NCBI RefSeq assembly: GCF_900188485.1
Contig: NZ_FZPH01000002.1
Location: 62,001-126,000, forward strand
Direction of reading: 5' to 3'
Source: Asanoa hainanensis
GTDB taxonomy: Bacteria > Actinomycetota > Actinomycetes > Mycobacteriales > Micromonosporaceae
DNA: 64,000 bases
Below the pieces are notes generated by a model, which saw only the letters and a program-made list of their open reading frames with translations, searched no databases and was not told where the DNA came from. Positions 51,939 through 61,117 of the stretch are shown piece after piece; the stretch's first letter is position 1; the number at the start of each line of letters is the position of its first letter. The position numbers were made by a program, and so were the translations under genes.

Positions 51939-53729
51939 CTAGTCGAAGATCGTCCCGATGCAGAAGGCGCCGATGATGCTGCCGTCGTTCCGGGCGGACT
52001 CCTTGCCGTCGACGGTGATGCGGCAACCGACGCCGTCGTTGTCACCGTCGGCCCGGGTAGCGCTCACGGTCAACAGCAACGATCCCTCGGTGCTGGTGAA
52101 CTGGTGCTTCCACGGCAGCTTCTGGTTCTTCAACTCCCGGGTGTCGCCGGCAAGGTCGTCGACGTACGTGATGTCCGCGCGTCCTTCGCCGGTGACCTCG
52201 TAGACGACGGTCTTGCCGGCGACCCCGGGCAGACCGGGCAGTCCGGTCGGCAGGCCCTGCGGATCGTCGGGCTCGACGGTCGGCGCCGGGTCGATCGGGT
52301 CTGCCGGGTCCGGGTCGGGGAGGGCCGGGTTGGTCGGCTGGGTGGCGACGGGATCGTCGTCGTTGCCGGCGTTGGCGATCAGCAGGGCACCCGCGGTGGC
52401 CGCTCCGCCACAGAAGAGCAGCGCGAGCACGATGACCAGCGCGATGATCGGGCCGTTGCTCCGCTTCTTCTTGACGGGCTGGTCATAGACCGGAGCCGCG
52501 TTGTACGGGTTGTACGGCGCACTGGGCCCGTACCCGGGTGTGTTCGGCTGCGGGTAGCCGTAGGGGCTCCCGGCACCGGACACCGGCGGCGGGGCGTAAG
52601 GGTTGGCCGGAGGCGGACCACTCGCCGCGGCGGCGTCCGGGGGAGCGAACGGGGCGTCCGCCGGCGTACCCGGCGGCCGGGCGTAAGGACTCGGCTCGCC
52701 AGGGTGGTACGGATCTGGCCCGGCACCAGGGGGCAGTGGTGAGGTCTTCGGGTACGAGCCGCCCGGCGGGGTCTCGTTCGAGTAGCCGGGCGGGGCGCTG
52801 GAGGGGTAGCCGACCGGACTACCGGTGGGCGCCATCGGGTAGACCGGGGCGGATCCGGGGGTGAAGGTCGGCGTCCCACCGCGCGGCGGGGTGGCGTGGG
52901 CACTGGGAAGCGGGGCGGTAGGCGGCGGCAGCGGGGCGGTCGGCTGGCCACCGAAGGACGGCGGGCGCGGCGCGGCCGGGCCTCCGTCTGCGGCGGGCGC
53001 GGGCGGGCGGGGTGCGTCGGCCGCTGCGGGCGGCAGGGGCGCGGTCGCTCCGGCATCGCCGGCGGGCGCCGGCGCCGGGGGCGCGTCAGCCGAGACCGCA
53101 GGCGGCAGGGTGAACCCCGACACGGGCGCCGCCCCACCAGCAGGCGGGTAGTTCGCGGACGGCACGGACCCAGCCGGCGGAGCGGAGCTGACGGCCGGCG
53201 CGGAGCCACCAGGCGGCGTAGGCCAAGCCGGGCTACCCGAAGGCGCCGGCGGCGCCGAGCTGACCGGCGGCGCCGAGCTGACCGGCGGCGCCGAGCTGAC
53301 CGGCGGCGCCGAGCTGACCGGCGGCGTTGGCCAAGCTGGGCTGTCCGAAGGCGGCGGCGCGGAGTTGGCCGGCGGGGCCGAGCTAACCGGTGGCGTTGGG
53401 CTGACCGGCGGCGCGGAGCTGGCCGGCGGAGCCGTGCCGGCTGATGGCGCTGGGCTTGCCGACGCCGCAGGTCCGGCCACGGTCAGCGCTTCGGTTGCCT
53501 CGGGCTCGGGGGCTCGCGGCGCCGGCGGAGCCGGGGGCGCGGGCGGGCTGGCCGACGCCGGCGGTTCGGCCGGGCTCAACGGCTCGGTCGCTTCGGCGTC
53601 CGCGGACGGCGACGGCGGTGCCGGGGTGGTCGACGGGAACGGAGGCGGAGGCGGATAGGCCGCGGTCTTATCCGGTGCGTGCTCGCCGTCTCCCGATTCG
53701 TCGGGCTCGGGGGAGGTGGGACGGCTCAT
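51939..53729 (-). CDS. Proline-rich membrane protein with MmpS-like outer domain
   Basis: 596 residues from ATG 53729; the frame runs on upstream but reads into non-coding sequence. Residues 1 to about 430 are cytoplasmic, Pro/Ala/Ser-rich and disordered, with PPVSSA hexapeptides in tandem. One membrane helix follows (IIALVIVLALLFCGGAATAG, about 448-467). The last 100 residues (KTVVYEVTGEGRADITYVDD to GAFCIG) match the MmpS beta-sandwich, with two cysteines in VGCRI and AFCIG able to form a disulphide. MmpS proteins assist lipid or siderophore export by MmpL pumps in mycobacteria; no MmpL gene is nearby. Confidence 0.8.
   Translation of the reverse strand: MSRPTSPEPDESGDGEHAPDKTAAYPPPPPFPSTTPAPPSPSADAEATEPLSPAEPPASASPPAPPAPPAPRAPEPEATEALTVAGPAASASPAPSAGTAPPASSAPPVSPTPPVSSAPPANSAPPPSDSPAWPTPPVSSAPPVSSAPPVSSAPPVSSAPPAPSGSPAWPTPPGGSAPAVSSAPPAGSVPSANYPPAGGAAPVSGFTLPPAVSADAPPAPAPAGDAGATAPLPPAAADAPRPPAPAADGGPAAPRPPSFGGQPTAPLPPPTAPLPSAHATPPRGGTPTFTPGSAPVYPMAPTGSPVGYPSSAPPGYSNETPPGGSYPKTSPLPPGAGPDPYHPGEPSPYARPPGTPADAPFAPPDAAAASGPPPANPYAPPPVSGAGSPYGYPQPNTPGYGPSAPYNPYNAAPVYDQPVKKKRSNGPIIALVIVLALLFCGGAATAGALLIANAGNDDDPVATQPTNPALPDPDPADPIDPAPTVEPDDPQGLPTGLPGLPGVAGKTVVYEVTGEGRADITYVDDLAGDTRELKNQKLPWKHQFTSTEGSLLLTVSATRADGDNDGVGCRITVDGKESARNDGSIIGAFCIGTIFD
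53254..53325 (-). repeat. 18-bp tandem repeat encoding PPVSSA
   Basis: Four perfect copies of gccgagctgaccggcggc in a row, with further imperfect copies on both sides. Perfect identity between copies suggests recent expansion or ongoing slippage. Confidence 0.9.
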
Positions 53730-54021
53730 CTGCGCTCCAAGCGAGGGGCGGCCATGGGCGGCGACCCACGGCGCGGGACGCCGTCGAGCGTCCCCGAAAC
53801 CGAGGCCACGGACAAGCGGAAAGCCGTCAAACGGCGGATCGGCCTGACCGAGGCGATACGGGCCGACAGTACCGGTTGCGGTCCACAACGGGCCGTCTCG
53901 ACCGGGCCAATAACCCTAGTCGGCGGGCACGGAACGTACACGATGCATTGCTCATGTCGGATGATTGATAGGCACACTTTCGCGCACGCAGCATGAGCGA
54001 ATTTCGGCTAGAGTCTGGCTC
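53730..54021 (+). promoter_or_regulatory. Divergent control region with glmS -10 box
   Basis: This 292-base gap separates the MmpS-like gene from glmS. TAGAGT (54009-54014) lies seven bases before the glmS ATG, fitting a leaderless mRNA; no glmS ribozyme-like structure or ribosome site is seen. No other gene is supported here. Confidence 0.45.
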
Positions 54022-55920
54022 ATGTGTGGAATCGTGGGTTACGTGGGCGCCCGACCGGCGCTCGGCATCGTGCTCGACGGGCTGCGGCGGCTCGAATACC
54101 GCGGCTACGACTCGGCCGGCGTCGCTGTGGTCGGCGCCGACTGCCTGCTGACCGAGAAGCGCGCGGGCAAGCTCGCCAACCTCGAGAAGGCCCTCTCGGA
54201 GCGCCCGGCCGACTCCACCGAAACCCACATCGGCAGCGGCACCACCGCGATCGGCCACACCCGGTGGGCGACCCACGGCGGCCCGACGGACCGCAACGCG
54301 CACCCACACCTGTCGCGCAACGGCCGGGTCGCGGTCATCCATAACGGCATCATCGAGAATTTCGCGGCGCTGCGGGCCGAGTTGGAGGCGACCGGCATCG
54401 AGTTCGCCAGCGACACGGACACCGAGGTCGCGGCGCACCTGATGGAGATCGCGCTCGCCGCCGTGCACCTGGAGAACCCGGGCATCGGCCGTCCGCAGGC
54501 GCTCGCCGAGGCGATGCGCCGTGTCTGCCGCCGGCTGGAGGGCGCGTTCACGCTGCTCGCGACCGACGCCGGGACGCCCGGCGCCGTCGCGGCGGCCCGG
54601 CGCAACTCGCCGCTCGTGGTCGGTCGCGGCGACGGCGAGAACTTCCTGGCCAGCGACGTCTCGGCGTTCATCGAGCACACCCGGGAGGCGATCGAGCTCG
54701 GCCAGGACCAGGTCGTGCTGATCACCCCCGAGGCCATCGAGATCACCGACTTCGGCGGCGTCCCCGCGGCCGGCCGCGACTTCCACATCGACTGGGACGC
54801 GTCGGCGGCCGAAAAGGGCGGCTACGACTACTTCATGCTCAAGGAGATCGCCGAGCAGCCCCAGGCGATCGCCGAGACCCTGATCGGCCGGCTGACCGAG
54901 CAGGGCGAGATCCGCCTCGACGAGGTGCGCCTCACCGACCAGGACCTGCGCGACGTCGACAAGATCTTCATCGTCGCCTGCGGCACCGCCTACCACGCCG
55001 GGCTCGTCGCCAAGTACGCGATCGAGCACTGGACCCGCATCCCCTGCGAGGTCGAGCTGGCCAGCGAGTTCCGCTACCGCGACCCGGTGCTCGACCGCTC
55101 CACCCTGGTCGTGGCGATCTCCCAGTCCGGCGAGACCATGGACACCCTGATGGCCCTGCGGCACGCCAAGGACCAGAAGGCCCGAGTGCTCGCCATCTGC
55201 AACACCAACGGCTCGACCATCCCGCGCGAGTCCGACGCCGTGCTCTACACCCACGGCGGCCCGGAGATCGCGGTCGCCTCGACCAAGGCGTTCCTGACCA
55301 TGGTCGTGGCCTGCTACCTGATCGGCCTGCACCTGGCCCAGGTCCGCGGCATCAAGTACGCCGACGAGGTCGGCGCCGTCGTCGGGCAGCTCCAGGAGAT
55401 GCCCGACAAGCTGCGTACCCTGCTCGGCCGCATGGACCCGGTCCGCGAGCTGGCCCGCGAGCTCGCCAGCGCCGGCACGATCCTGTTCATCGGCCGCCAC
55501 GTGGGCTATCCGGTCGCCCTCGAGGGCGCCCTCAAGCTCAAGGAGCTCGCCTACATCCACGCGGAGGGCTTCGCGGCCGGCGAGCTCAAGCACGGCCCGA
55601 TCGCCCTGATCGACCACGGCACCCCGGTCGTCTGCGTCGTACCGTCCCCGGCGGGCCGAGGCATGCTCCACGACAAAATCGTCTCGAACATCCAGGAAGT
55701 CCGCGCCCGCGGCGCCCGCACCATCGTGATCGCCGAAGACGGCGACGAGGCGGTCGTGCCCTACGCCGACCACCTGATCTACGTGCCCCGCACCCCAACC
55801 CTGCTGGCCCCGCTGGTCACGACGGTCCCGCTCCAGGTGCTCGCCTGCGAAATCGCCTCGGCCCGCGGCCACGACGTCGACCAGCCGCGCAACCTGGCAA
55901 AGTCGGTGACGGTCGAGTAA
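54022..55920 (+). CDS. glmS: Glutamine-fructose-6-phosphate aminotransferase
   Basis: Makes glucosamine-6-phosphate, the first step to UDP-GlcNAc. 632 residues from ATG 54022, so that the catalytic cysteine is the second residue (MCGIVGYVG) and exposed after Met removal. The glutaminase domain has GHTRWATHG and HNGIIENF; two SIS domains follow (ISQSGETMDTL near 375). The last residues AKSVTVE are the conserved lid. Works directly ahead of GlmM in the pathway. Confidence 0.98.
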   Translation: MCGIVGYVGARPALGIVLDGLRRLEYRGYDSAGVAVVGADCLLTEKRAGKLANLEKALSERPADSTETHIGSGTTAIGHTRWATHGGPTDRNAHPHLSRNGRVAVIHNGIIENFAALRAELEATGIEFASDTDTEVAAHLMEIALAAVHLENPGIGRPQALAEAMRRVCRRLEGAFTLLATDAGTPGAVAAARRNSPLVVGRGDGENFLASDVSAFIEHTREAIELGQDQVVLITPEAIEITDFGGVPAAGRDFHIDWDASAAEKGGYDYFMLKEIAEQPQAIAETLIGRLTEQGEIRLDEVRLTDQDLRDVDKIFIVACGTAYHAGLVAKYAIEHWTRIPCEVELASEFRYRDPVLDRSTLVVAISQSGETMDTLMALRHAKDQKARVLAICNTNGSTIPRESDAVLYTHGGPEIAVASTKAFLTMVVACYLIGLHLAQVRGIKYADEVGAVVGQLQEMPDKLRTLLGRMDPVRELARELASAGTILFIGRHVGYPVALEGALKLKELAYIHAEGFAAGELKHGPIALIDHGTPVVCVVPSPAGRGMLHDKIVSNIQEVRARGARTIVIAEDGDEAVVPYADHLIYVPRTPTLLAPLVTTVPLQVLACEIASARGHDVDQPRNLAKSVTVE

Positions 55921-56031
55921 GCCAGACAACGAGAGCCGATCATTTCCCGGGCTCGCGGTGGTCATGACCGATGCTCCCGGAGACCGCTCCGCTCCGCTGC
56001 GCTGCCAGGTCCGCGGTGGCTCGCGTGCCCG

Positions 56032-56081
56032 AGATCCAGGGATTTGATTGCTGCTGCGGGAGCAACCAAATCCCTAGATCT
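56032..56081. repeat. 21-bp imperfect inverted repeat
   Basis: Arms 56032-56052 and 56061-56081 match at 19 of 21 positions around an eight-base loop (gctgcggg). The arm core aaatccct is AT-richer than its surroundings, which stands out here. Confidence 0.8.
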
Positions 56082-56634
56082 GCGGCCCGCCGCTGGAGCA
56101 GCGGCGTTTCACCGATCCGGGCGACTGGGCAGGTGGCAAAGCCTGAATGTCAGGGCTGGCGACAGCCCGCCCGGATCCGGCCACATCCGTCTGGATCGGC
56201 GACGACCAGCTCTAACCAGCCGGCCATGAAGCCCCGGCCCGGCCTGGCTCGGTTCGCTCGGCCCCGGCCCGGTCCGCTCGGCCCCGGCTTGGCCTGGTCC
56301 GCTCGGCCCCCGTTTGGCCCGGCGTTGACCGGTCCGGCCTGGTCTGGTGTCCAAGCCGAGGCCCCGGCCTTGAAAGGCTTGACCGACCGGCCCGGGCCCG
56401 AGCAGGCACCGACCGGTATCGAGGTCCTGAACGGTCCGGCCATGGCCGGCCCGAGCGCCTGACCGGCTTCTGACTGGCGCGAGTTGGTCCGAAGTCGATC
56501 GGTGTCCGCGCCGAGCACGCTGATCGCGGTCTGCACAGGCCATACCGCTCGTGTGTCAGTTGGGCCGGCCCGGCAGATGCCACGGCTGGCCGTAATCGGG
56601 TGTGCGACATCTGGGAGATCAGCGATGGAGTGAG

Positions 56635-56697
56635 TGATCGGGTGTGTCTGATCTGGTCGACACGCCGTGCGGCGACCCGATCAGACACACCCGATCA
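56635..56697. repeat. 25-bp inverted repeat with extra half-site
   Basis: Arms 56635-56659 and 56673-56697 match at 24 of 25 positions around a 13-base centre. The core atcgggtgtg also occurs as a direct copy at 56595-56604, giving three sites in 100 bases. It may be a protein-binding array or a mobile-element end. Confidence 0.8.
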
Positions 56698-56975
56698 TGC
56701 GGTCGGGGTGTCGGGATACCGATGAGGCGCACACGATCATGAGCGACGCGGCTCCGGATGGCCGTGGCCGTCCCCAGAGCTCCACATGAGGCAGTCATCG
56801 AGACCCTGCGACACGCCCTCGCGGCACGGAACCCGGTCCACCCGGAAATGGGTGCATGGCCATCTGGGAGCGTCGAGGCGGGTCGGTGACGGCGCTCCGA
56901 ACCCGCCCGGCTCGGAACGGGTGGGTGCCCGCAGGAACCCGTGCTTCGGCGGGTACTTCGGACTTACTCGTCTAA

Positions 56976-57050
56976 GGCCTTGCCGGGTTGTGGCCCGCTC
57001 GGCCTTGCCGGGTTCTGGGCCGTGCGGCCTTGCCGCGTTCTGACCAGCCC
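56976..57050. repeat. Three 25-bp tandem units
   Basis: Units at 56976, 57001 and 57026 each start ggccttgccg and continue with gttctgg.cc-type sequence. Directly afterwards two longer units, both holding cggtccgccttgg and ccggctctgcgg, start at 57063 and 57103. Confidence 0.75.
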
Positions 57051-57215
57051 GCTTGGCGCTGGGTGCGGTCCGCCTTGGGGGGCTGGCCGGCTCTGCGGCT
57101 GGGCGCGGTCCGCCTTGGGCCGGGGGGCGCCGGCCGGCTCTGCGGCCGGGCCGCCCGCCGGCGGGATGGGGCTGGTCCCACCTGCTCTTTCGGGCGGTTT
57201 GGCGCGGTCGGGGTC

Positions 57216-58829
57216 TCATTCCACGTGCGATTGGTGTTCTGGGCCCAGGGCTATGCGGGCTATGTCGGTCAGGGCGTCGTTGTTCGTGCGCCAGTAGCCG
57301 CTGTGGCCGCCTGGGTCGCCCGTGAAGACCTGGGCGCCGAAGGCTGGGTGGCTTGGGTTGCGGCCGAACCACAGGTCTTCGTTGGGGTGCGGGCGTAGGT
57401 CAGGCCCGAACGGGTCGGCCAGTTCGGCGCCCAGGCGGTTGAACGGCTCCCGCCAACCCGGTGCCAGGTAGGCGATCGGGTCGTTGGCCGCGGTGCTCGA
57501 CCAGACGTGGGTCGCTGGCAGGCCGAGCGCCGAAGCGTGGTCGACGCCGACGCCCGGTGAGCCCACGAAGATCAGGTCGTCGGCGGCCAGGCCGCCGTTC
57601 GAAGCGGCGGTCGTGCCGACCGTCAGCGAGCCGTAGCTCAGCCCCAGCACCGTCTGGTGCGCCGGCGCGCCGCAGTGGGTGGCGCGTAGGCCCTCCGCGA
57701 AGCGGTGTAGGGTCGGCCCGGCGTCGTGTGCCCTCGCCGCGAACATGGCCTCGCCAAGGTGGGAGGGCGCGTCGTAGTCGAGCCAGAGCACCGTCGACGT
57801 GCGTTGGGCCGGGTCGACCGTGGCCGCCCGCGCGGACATCGCCTCCGTGCGGGACAGGTCGTCGCGGACAGCGCTCAGGTCGGCCGTCATCCCGGGCACG
57901 TAGGCCAGCACGTTGTCGGCCGAGTCCGGATCGCCCAGGGCGAGCACCAGCCGACCGTCGCCCCCGGGCACCAGGCTCATCAGGTAGGCCCGTTCGCCGG
58001 TCTCCGCCGCCAACCTCGCCGAGACCGCGTCGATGCCGGACATCAGCCCGACCAACCGGAGGCTCGCGGAGACGGCCGCGTGGCGGGGCATCGCCGTGCG
58101 GACCGCCTCGGCCCGCTCTCGCACCAGGTCGGCCCGCCAGACCGCGAGCAGGGCGCGGTTGGCCCGGTCGCGGGCGGCAACCGGCACGCCGTCGAGGCGA
58201 CCGATCAACAAGGGCTCGTGCACCAGGAGCCAGCGCCGCTCCGAAGAGGTCAACCCCGCCCACCACTCCCGGACGGCCGACGGCGGCGCACCGAGCGGCG
58301 GGCGGCGCCGGGGCGGCGTGGTGGGCCAGCCCGCGGCGGCCGCCGACGCGAGCCGGTCGAGGTGGGCGGCCGTGTCGCGGTCGGCGTCGGTCGCCGCCCG
58401 CAGCGCCGCGACGATCCCGGTCCCGACCCGGTCGGCCGCCCGCAGTGCGGCGACCCGGTCGATCCCCGTGACCGAGACGTCTGGCGTCGCGTAGCCGGTG
58501 CGGTCGATCTCGACATGGGCCGGCGCCGCGGCGGCCACGGCCGAGGCGAGCATCCCGCGAGCCCGGGTCAGCGCGGACGCGAACCCGGACAGCACCTGGT
58601 CGGTCTCGACGAACGCCAACCGCGCGGCGTCGAGCGGTGCGCGCAGCGCGCGCACGTGACCGCCGGCCGCCGAGCCGGCCGCGCCCCGCCACCCGTCGGC
58701 GACCCGCCCGGCCACCGCGCCGAGCTCAGCCGCCCGTCGCCCCACGTCGACCGCCAACCGGGCCCAGGCCGCACCCGCCGAGCGCCACGACACCGGGTCG
58801 GCCCGCCACAACTGCGCATAGGTCACCAC
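57216..58829 (-). CDS. DUF1023-type alpha/beta hydrolase with helical N-terminal part
   Basis: 537 residues from the first of two GTG codons at 58829. The N-terminal 200 or so residues are Ala-rich and helical (WRSAGAAWARLAVDVGRRAAE and following), like the WXG/ESX-type modules found ahead of DUF1023 domains. The hydrolase part has nucleophile S398 in LGLSYGSLTVG and a likely catalytic histidine in GDPGGHSGYW near the end. Its start is seven bases after the ESX-like gene, so both are probably co-expressed. Substrate unknown; export by a type VII system is possible (inference). Confidence 0.8.
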   Translation of the reverse strand: MVTYAQLWRADPVSWRSAGAAWARLAVDVGRRAAELGAVAGRVADGWRGAAGSAAGGHVRALRAPLDAARLAFVETDQVLSGFASALTRARGMLASAVAAAAPAHVEIDRTGYATPDVSVTGIDRVAALRAADRVGTGIVAALRAATDADRDTAAHLDRLASAAAAGWPTTPPRRRPPLGAPPSAVREWWAGLTSSERRWLLVHEPLLIGRLDGVPVAARDRANRALLAVWRADLVRERAEAVRTAMPRHAAVSASLRLVGLMSGIDAVSARLAAETGERAYLMSLVPGGDGRLVLALGDPDSADNVLAYVPGMTADLSAVRDDLSRTEAMSARAATVDPAQRTSTVLWLDYDAPSHLGEAMFAARAHDAGPTLHRFAEGLRATHCGAPAHQTVLGLSYGSLTVGTTAASNGGLAADDLIFVGSPGVGVDHASALGLPATHVWSSTAANDPIAYLAPGWREPFNRLGAELADPFGPDLRPHPNEDLWFGRNPSHPAFGAQVFTGDPGGHSGYWRTNNDALTDIARIALGPEHQSHVE

Positions 58830-58836
58830 GGAACGC

Positions 58837-59118
58837 TCACCCGACCCGGTGCAGCCGGATCGCCGCCCGCAGGTCGGCCTCTTCATAGGAGCGCGCGGCA
58901 TCCCGGAGCAGCCCACCCGAGCCGGCCACCCGCGCCGCCACCGCACCGAGCGCCGACGACACGTCGCCCGCCAAGGAAGCCAGCGCGATCCCAGAAGACC
59001 ACTCCGGTGCCGGGACGCACAGGTCGTCGCGGCCGACCGCGAGAGCGAAAGCCACCAGGTCGAGCTCGGCCGCCCGGTCACGCAACAGCCCCGGATCGAC
59101 CCGCAGGTCACCGTCCAC
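58837..59118 (-). CDS. Small ESX/WXG100-like helical protein
   Basis: 93 residues from GTG 59118, with GGGAGG seven bases upstream. Mostly helical with a central turn (APEWSSGIAL near residue 37-46, in the place of the WXG turn) and a C-terminal RSYEEADLRAAIRL that resembles the YxxxD/E export signal of type VII substrates. Length fits WXG100 proteins. The adjacent hydrolase is its probable partner. Assignment is by pattern only. Confidence 0.6.
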   Translation of the reverse strand: MDGDLRVDPGLLRDRAAELDLVAFALAVGRDDLCVPAPEWSSGIALASLAGDVSSALGAVAARVAGSGGLLRDAARSYEEADLRAAIRLHRVG

Positions 59119-59182
59119 GTCAACCTCCCACCTAGCAGCAACGAGGGAACGCTAAGCCAGCGAGAGACCGGAAAAGCCAGGC

Positions 59183-59223
59183 TGTGGACAACGAAGCGAG
59201 CAGGGCAACCACCGCTGTCCACA
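59183..59223. promoter_or_regulatory. Pair of DnaA-box-like sites before acpS
   Basis: TTGTCCACA on the minus strand (59191-59183) is the exact actinobacterial DnaA box; ctgtccaca at 59215-59223 on the plus strand differs at one base. They face each other with 23 bases between, in the divergent region between the ESX-like gene and acpS. Confidence 0.45.
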
Positions 59224-59251
59224 AGGCTTGTGCACCACGTACACGTATTGC

Positions 59252-59260
59252 TAATAGGGT
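59252..59260 (+). promoter_or_regulatory. Candidate acpS -10 region
   Basis: Overlapping TAATAG (59252-59257, with TTGTGC 17 bases before) and TAGGGT (59255-59260, six bases before the ATG). Either gives an almost leaderless mRNA for the acpS-nnr unit. Confidence 0.45.
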
Positions 59261-59266
59261 GGACCG

Positions 59267-59635
59267 ATGATCGTCGCTGTCGGGATCGATGTGGTCCTCG
59301 TCGAACGGTTCACGGGGGCACTGGCCCGCACACCGCTGCTCGGCGACCGACTCTTCACCGAGGCGGAGCGCCTCACCCGCTCCGGCAACCCGCGCCCACC
59401 GGAGTCCCTGGCGGCCCGGTTCGCGGCCAAGGAGGCCGTGGCCAAGGCGCTCGGCGCCCCCGCCGGCCTGCACTGGCACGACTGCGAGATCGTCACGGAC
59501 CCGGACGGCCGACCCTGGCTCACGGTGAGCGGCACGGTGGCCGCCGCAGCGGCCGAACGGGGCGTCAACCGCTGGCACCTCTCGCTCTCCCACGACGGTG
59601 GCATCGCCTCCGCGATGGTGGTGGCGGAGCAGTGA
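59267..59635 (+). CDS. acpS: Holo-[acyl-carrier-protein] synthase
   Basis: Adds 4'-phosphopantetheine to acyl carrier protein. 122 residues from ATG 59267. The Mg2+ ligands D8 (GIDVV) and E56 ([13 protein letters not shown]) are present, as is the end segment [11 protein letters not shown]. The stop overlaps the nnr start by four bases (GTGA). Confidence 0.97.
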   Translation: MIVAVGIDVVLVERFTGALARTPLLGDRLFTEAERLTRSGNPRPPESLAARFAAKEAVAKALGAPAGLHWHDCEIVTDPDGRPWLTVSGTVAAAAAERGVNRWHLSLSHDGGIASAMVVAEQ

Positions 59636-61107
59636 GGAAAGCCTGGCGGGTCGCCGACGTGCGGGCGGCCGAAGACGCGCTGATGGCCCACCTCCCGGAG
59701 GGCACCCTGATGCAACGCGCCGCCGCGGGCCTCGCCCGCCGCTGCGCCCTGATCCTGCGAAACGTGTACGGAGCCCACGTAACCCTGCTCGTCGGTGCGG
59801 GCAACAACGGCGGCGACGCCCTCTACGCGGGCGCGATCCTGGCCAACCGGGGCGCCGCCGTCACGGCGATCCTGCTCGACCCGGCCCGCGTACACGAAGC
59901 GGGCCTGAAAGCCCTGAAAGACAGCGGTGGCCGCACCGCCGAGCAGCCGCCGCGCACGGTGGACCTGATCATCGACGGCATCGTCGGCATCGGCGCCAAG
60001 GGTGGCCTGCGCAGTGGCGCCGCGGCCGCGCTGCACAAGGCCCAAGGAAGAAGGGGCCGGCACGGCCAGCGCCCCACGATCGTCGCCGTCGACGTGCCCA
60101 GCGGCGTCGATGTCGACACCGGCGACGTACCCGGCAAAGCGGTCCAGGCCGACGTCACCGTCACCTTCGGCTGCCTCAAGCCGGCCCACGTGGTCGGCCC
60201 GGCCGCACCGCTGGCCGGCGAGGTGGAGCTGGTCGACATCGGCCTGCGCCCGTGGCTCATGGCCGACCCGGCGATCCTCGTGCCGGACCGGAAAGACATC
60301 GTCAACGCGCTGCCGAAGCACCGCCCGACCGACGAGAAGTACACGCGCGGCGTGGTCGGCATCGCCACCGGCTCGAAGACGTACCCAGGCGCCGCGATCC
60401 TGTCCACGTGGGGCGCGCTGGCCGGCCCGACCGGCATGGTCCGCTACGCCGGCGGTGCCCGCCAGTACGTCGTGCAGGCGCACCCCAGCGTCGTCGCGAC
60501 GGACCGGATCACCGAGGCGGGTCGGGTGCAGGCGTGGGTGGTCGGCAGCGGCCTGGGCACCGACGAGGCGGCCGCGACCGCGGTACGCACGGTGCTGGCC
60601 AGCAGCCTGCCGGTGGTCCTCGACGCCGACGCGCTCAACCTGCTGGTCGACGGCACCATGGCCGACCTGATGCGGGGCCGCAGCGCCCCGCTGGTGCTGA
60701 CGCCGCACGACCGCGAGTTCGCCCGGCTGGCCGGCGAGGAGCCAGGCCCCGACCGGGTCGCCGCGGCCCAACGGCTGGCCGCGCACACCAACGCGGTGGT
60801 CCTCCTCAAGGGTGACCGCACGATCGTGGCCACCCCGAGCGGGCAGGCGTACGCGAACCCGACCGGCAGTGCGGCCCTGGCCACCGGTGGCACGGGCGAC
60901 GTCCTGGCCGGCCTGCTCGGCTCGCTGCTGGCCGGTGGCCTGCGCCCGGAGGTGGCCGCCGTCACAGCCGCCTACCTGCACGGACTCGCCGGCCGCGAGG
61001 CCGCCCGGCAAGGCCCCGTCAGCGCCAGCGACGTGGCCGCCGCCCTACGCCCGGTAGTCAACGACCTCCGCCCGGGTGACCAGGAAAACGTCGTTACCCC
61101 CAAGTAG
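59632..61107 (+). CDS. nnr: Bifunctional NAD(P)H-hydrate epimerase/dehydratase
   Basis: Repairs hydrated NAD(P)H. 491 residues from GTG 59632. The N-terminal YjeF_N epimerase domain has [13 protein letters not shown] (about 48-60) and [12 protein letters not shown] (about 150-161). The C-terminal ADP-dependent dehydratase (ribokinase-like) domain has [10 protein letters not shown] near 329 and the [15 protein letters not shown] motif near 416. Standard two-domain length. Ten bases separate its stop from alr. Confidence 0.96.
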   Translation: MRKAWRVADVRAAEDALMAHLPEGTLMQRAAAGLARRCALILRNVYGAHVTLLVGAGNNGGDALYAGAILANRGAAVTAILLDPARVHEAGLKALKDSGGRTAEQPPRTVDLIIDGIVGIGAKGGLRSGAAAALHKAQGRRGRHGQRPTIVAVDVPSGVDVDTGDVPGKAVQADVTVTFGCLKPAHVVGPAAPLAGEVELVDIGLRPWLMADPAILVPDRKDIVNALPKHRPTDEKYTRGVVGIATGSKTYPGAAILSTWGALAGPTGMVRYAGGARQYVVQAHPSVVATDRITEAGRVQAWVVGSGLGTDEAAATAVRTVLASSLPVVLDADALNLLVDGTMADLMRGRSAPLVLTPHDREFARLAGEEPGPDRVAAAQRLAAHTNAVVLLKGDRTIVATPSGQAYANPTGSAALATGGTGDVLAGLLGSLLAGGLRPEVAAVTAAYLHGLAGREAARQGPVSASDVAAALRPVVNDLRPGDQENVVTPK

Positions 61108-61110
61108 GCT
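61105..61110 (+). promoter_or_regulatory. Candidate alr -10 box
   Basis: TAGGCT, made in part from the nnr stop codon, lies seven bases before the alr ATG. No ribosome site is present, in line with a leaderless internal transcript. Confidence 0.4.
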
Positions 61111-61117
61111 GAGCACC

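Larger units (their letters stand above)
55921..57215. other. 1.3-kb region without a supported gene, rich in repeats and hairpins
   Basis: Long open frames here are Arg/Pro/Gly-rich reflections of high GC with no ribosome sites or domains. The region holds a 21-base hairpin (56032-56081), a run of cggcccc-type direct repeats (about 56235-56345), a 25-base hairpin with related direct repeats (56595-56697), three 25-bp tandem units (56976-57050) and two 40-47-bp units (57063-57149). No tRNA, rRNA or transposase remnant was recognised. Confidence 0.6.

Noticed and set aside
56150-56536. 128-codon minus-strand open frame in the gene-free stretch
   Set aside because: Composed mostly of Gly/Pro/Arg-rich low-complexity sequence that follows the DNA tandem repeats; no ribosome site.
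56737-57372. 211-codon minus-strand open frame overlapping the hydrolase 3' end
   Set aside because: It overlaps the convincing hydrolase gene and its composition follows the tandem repeats.
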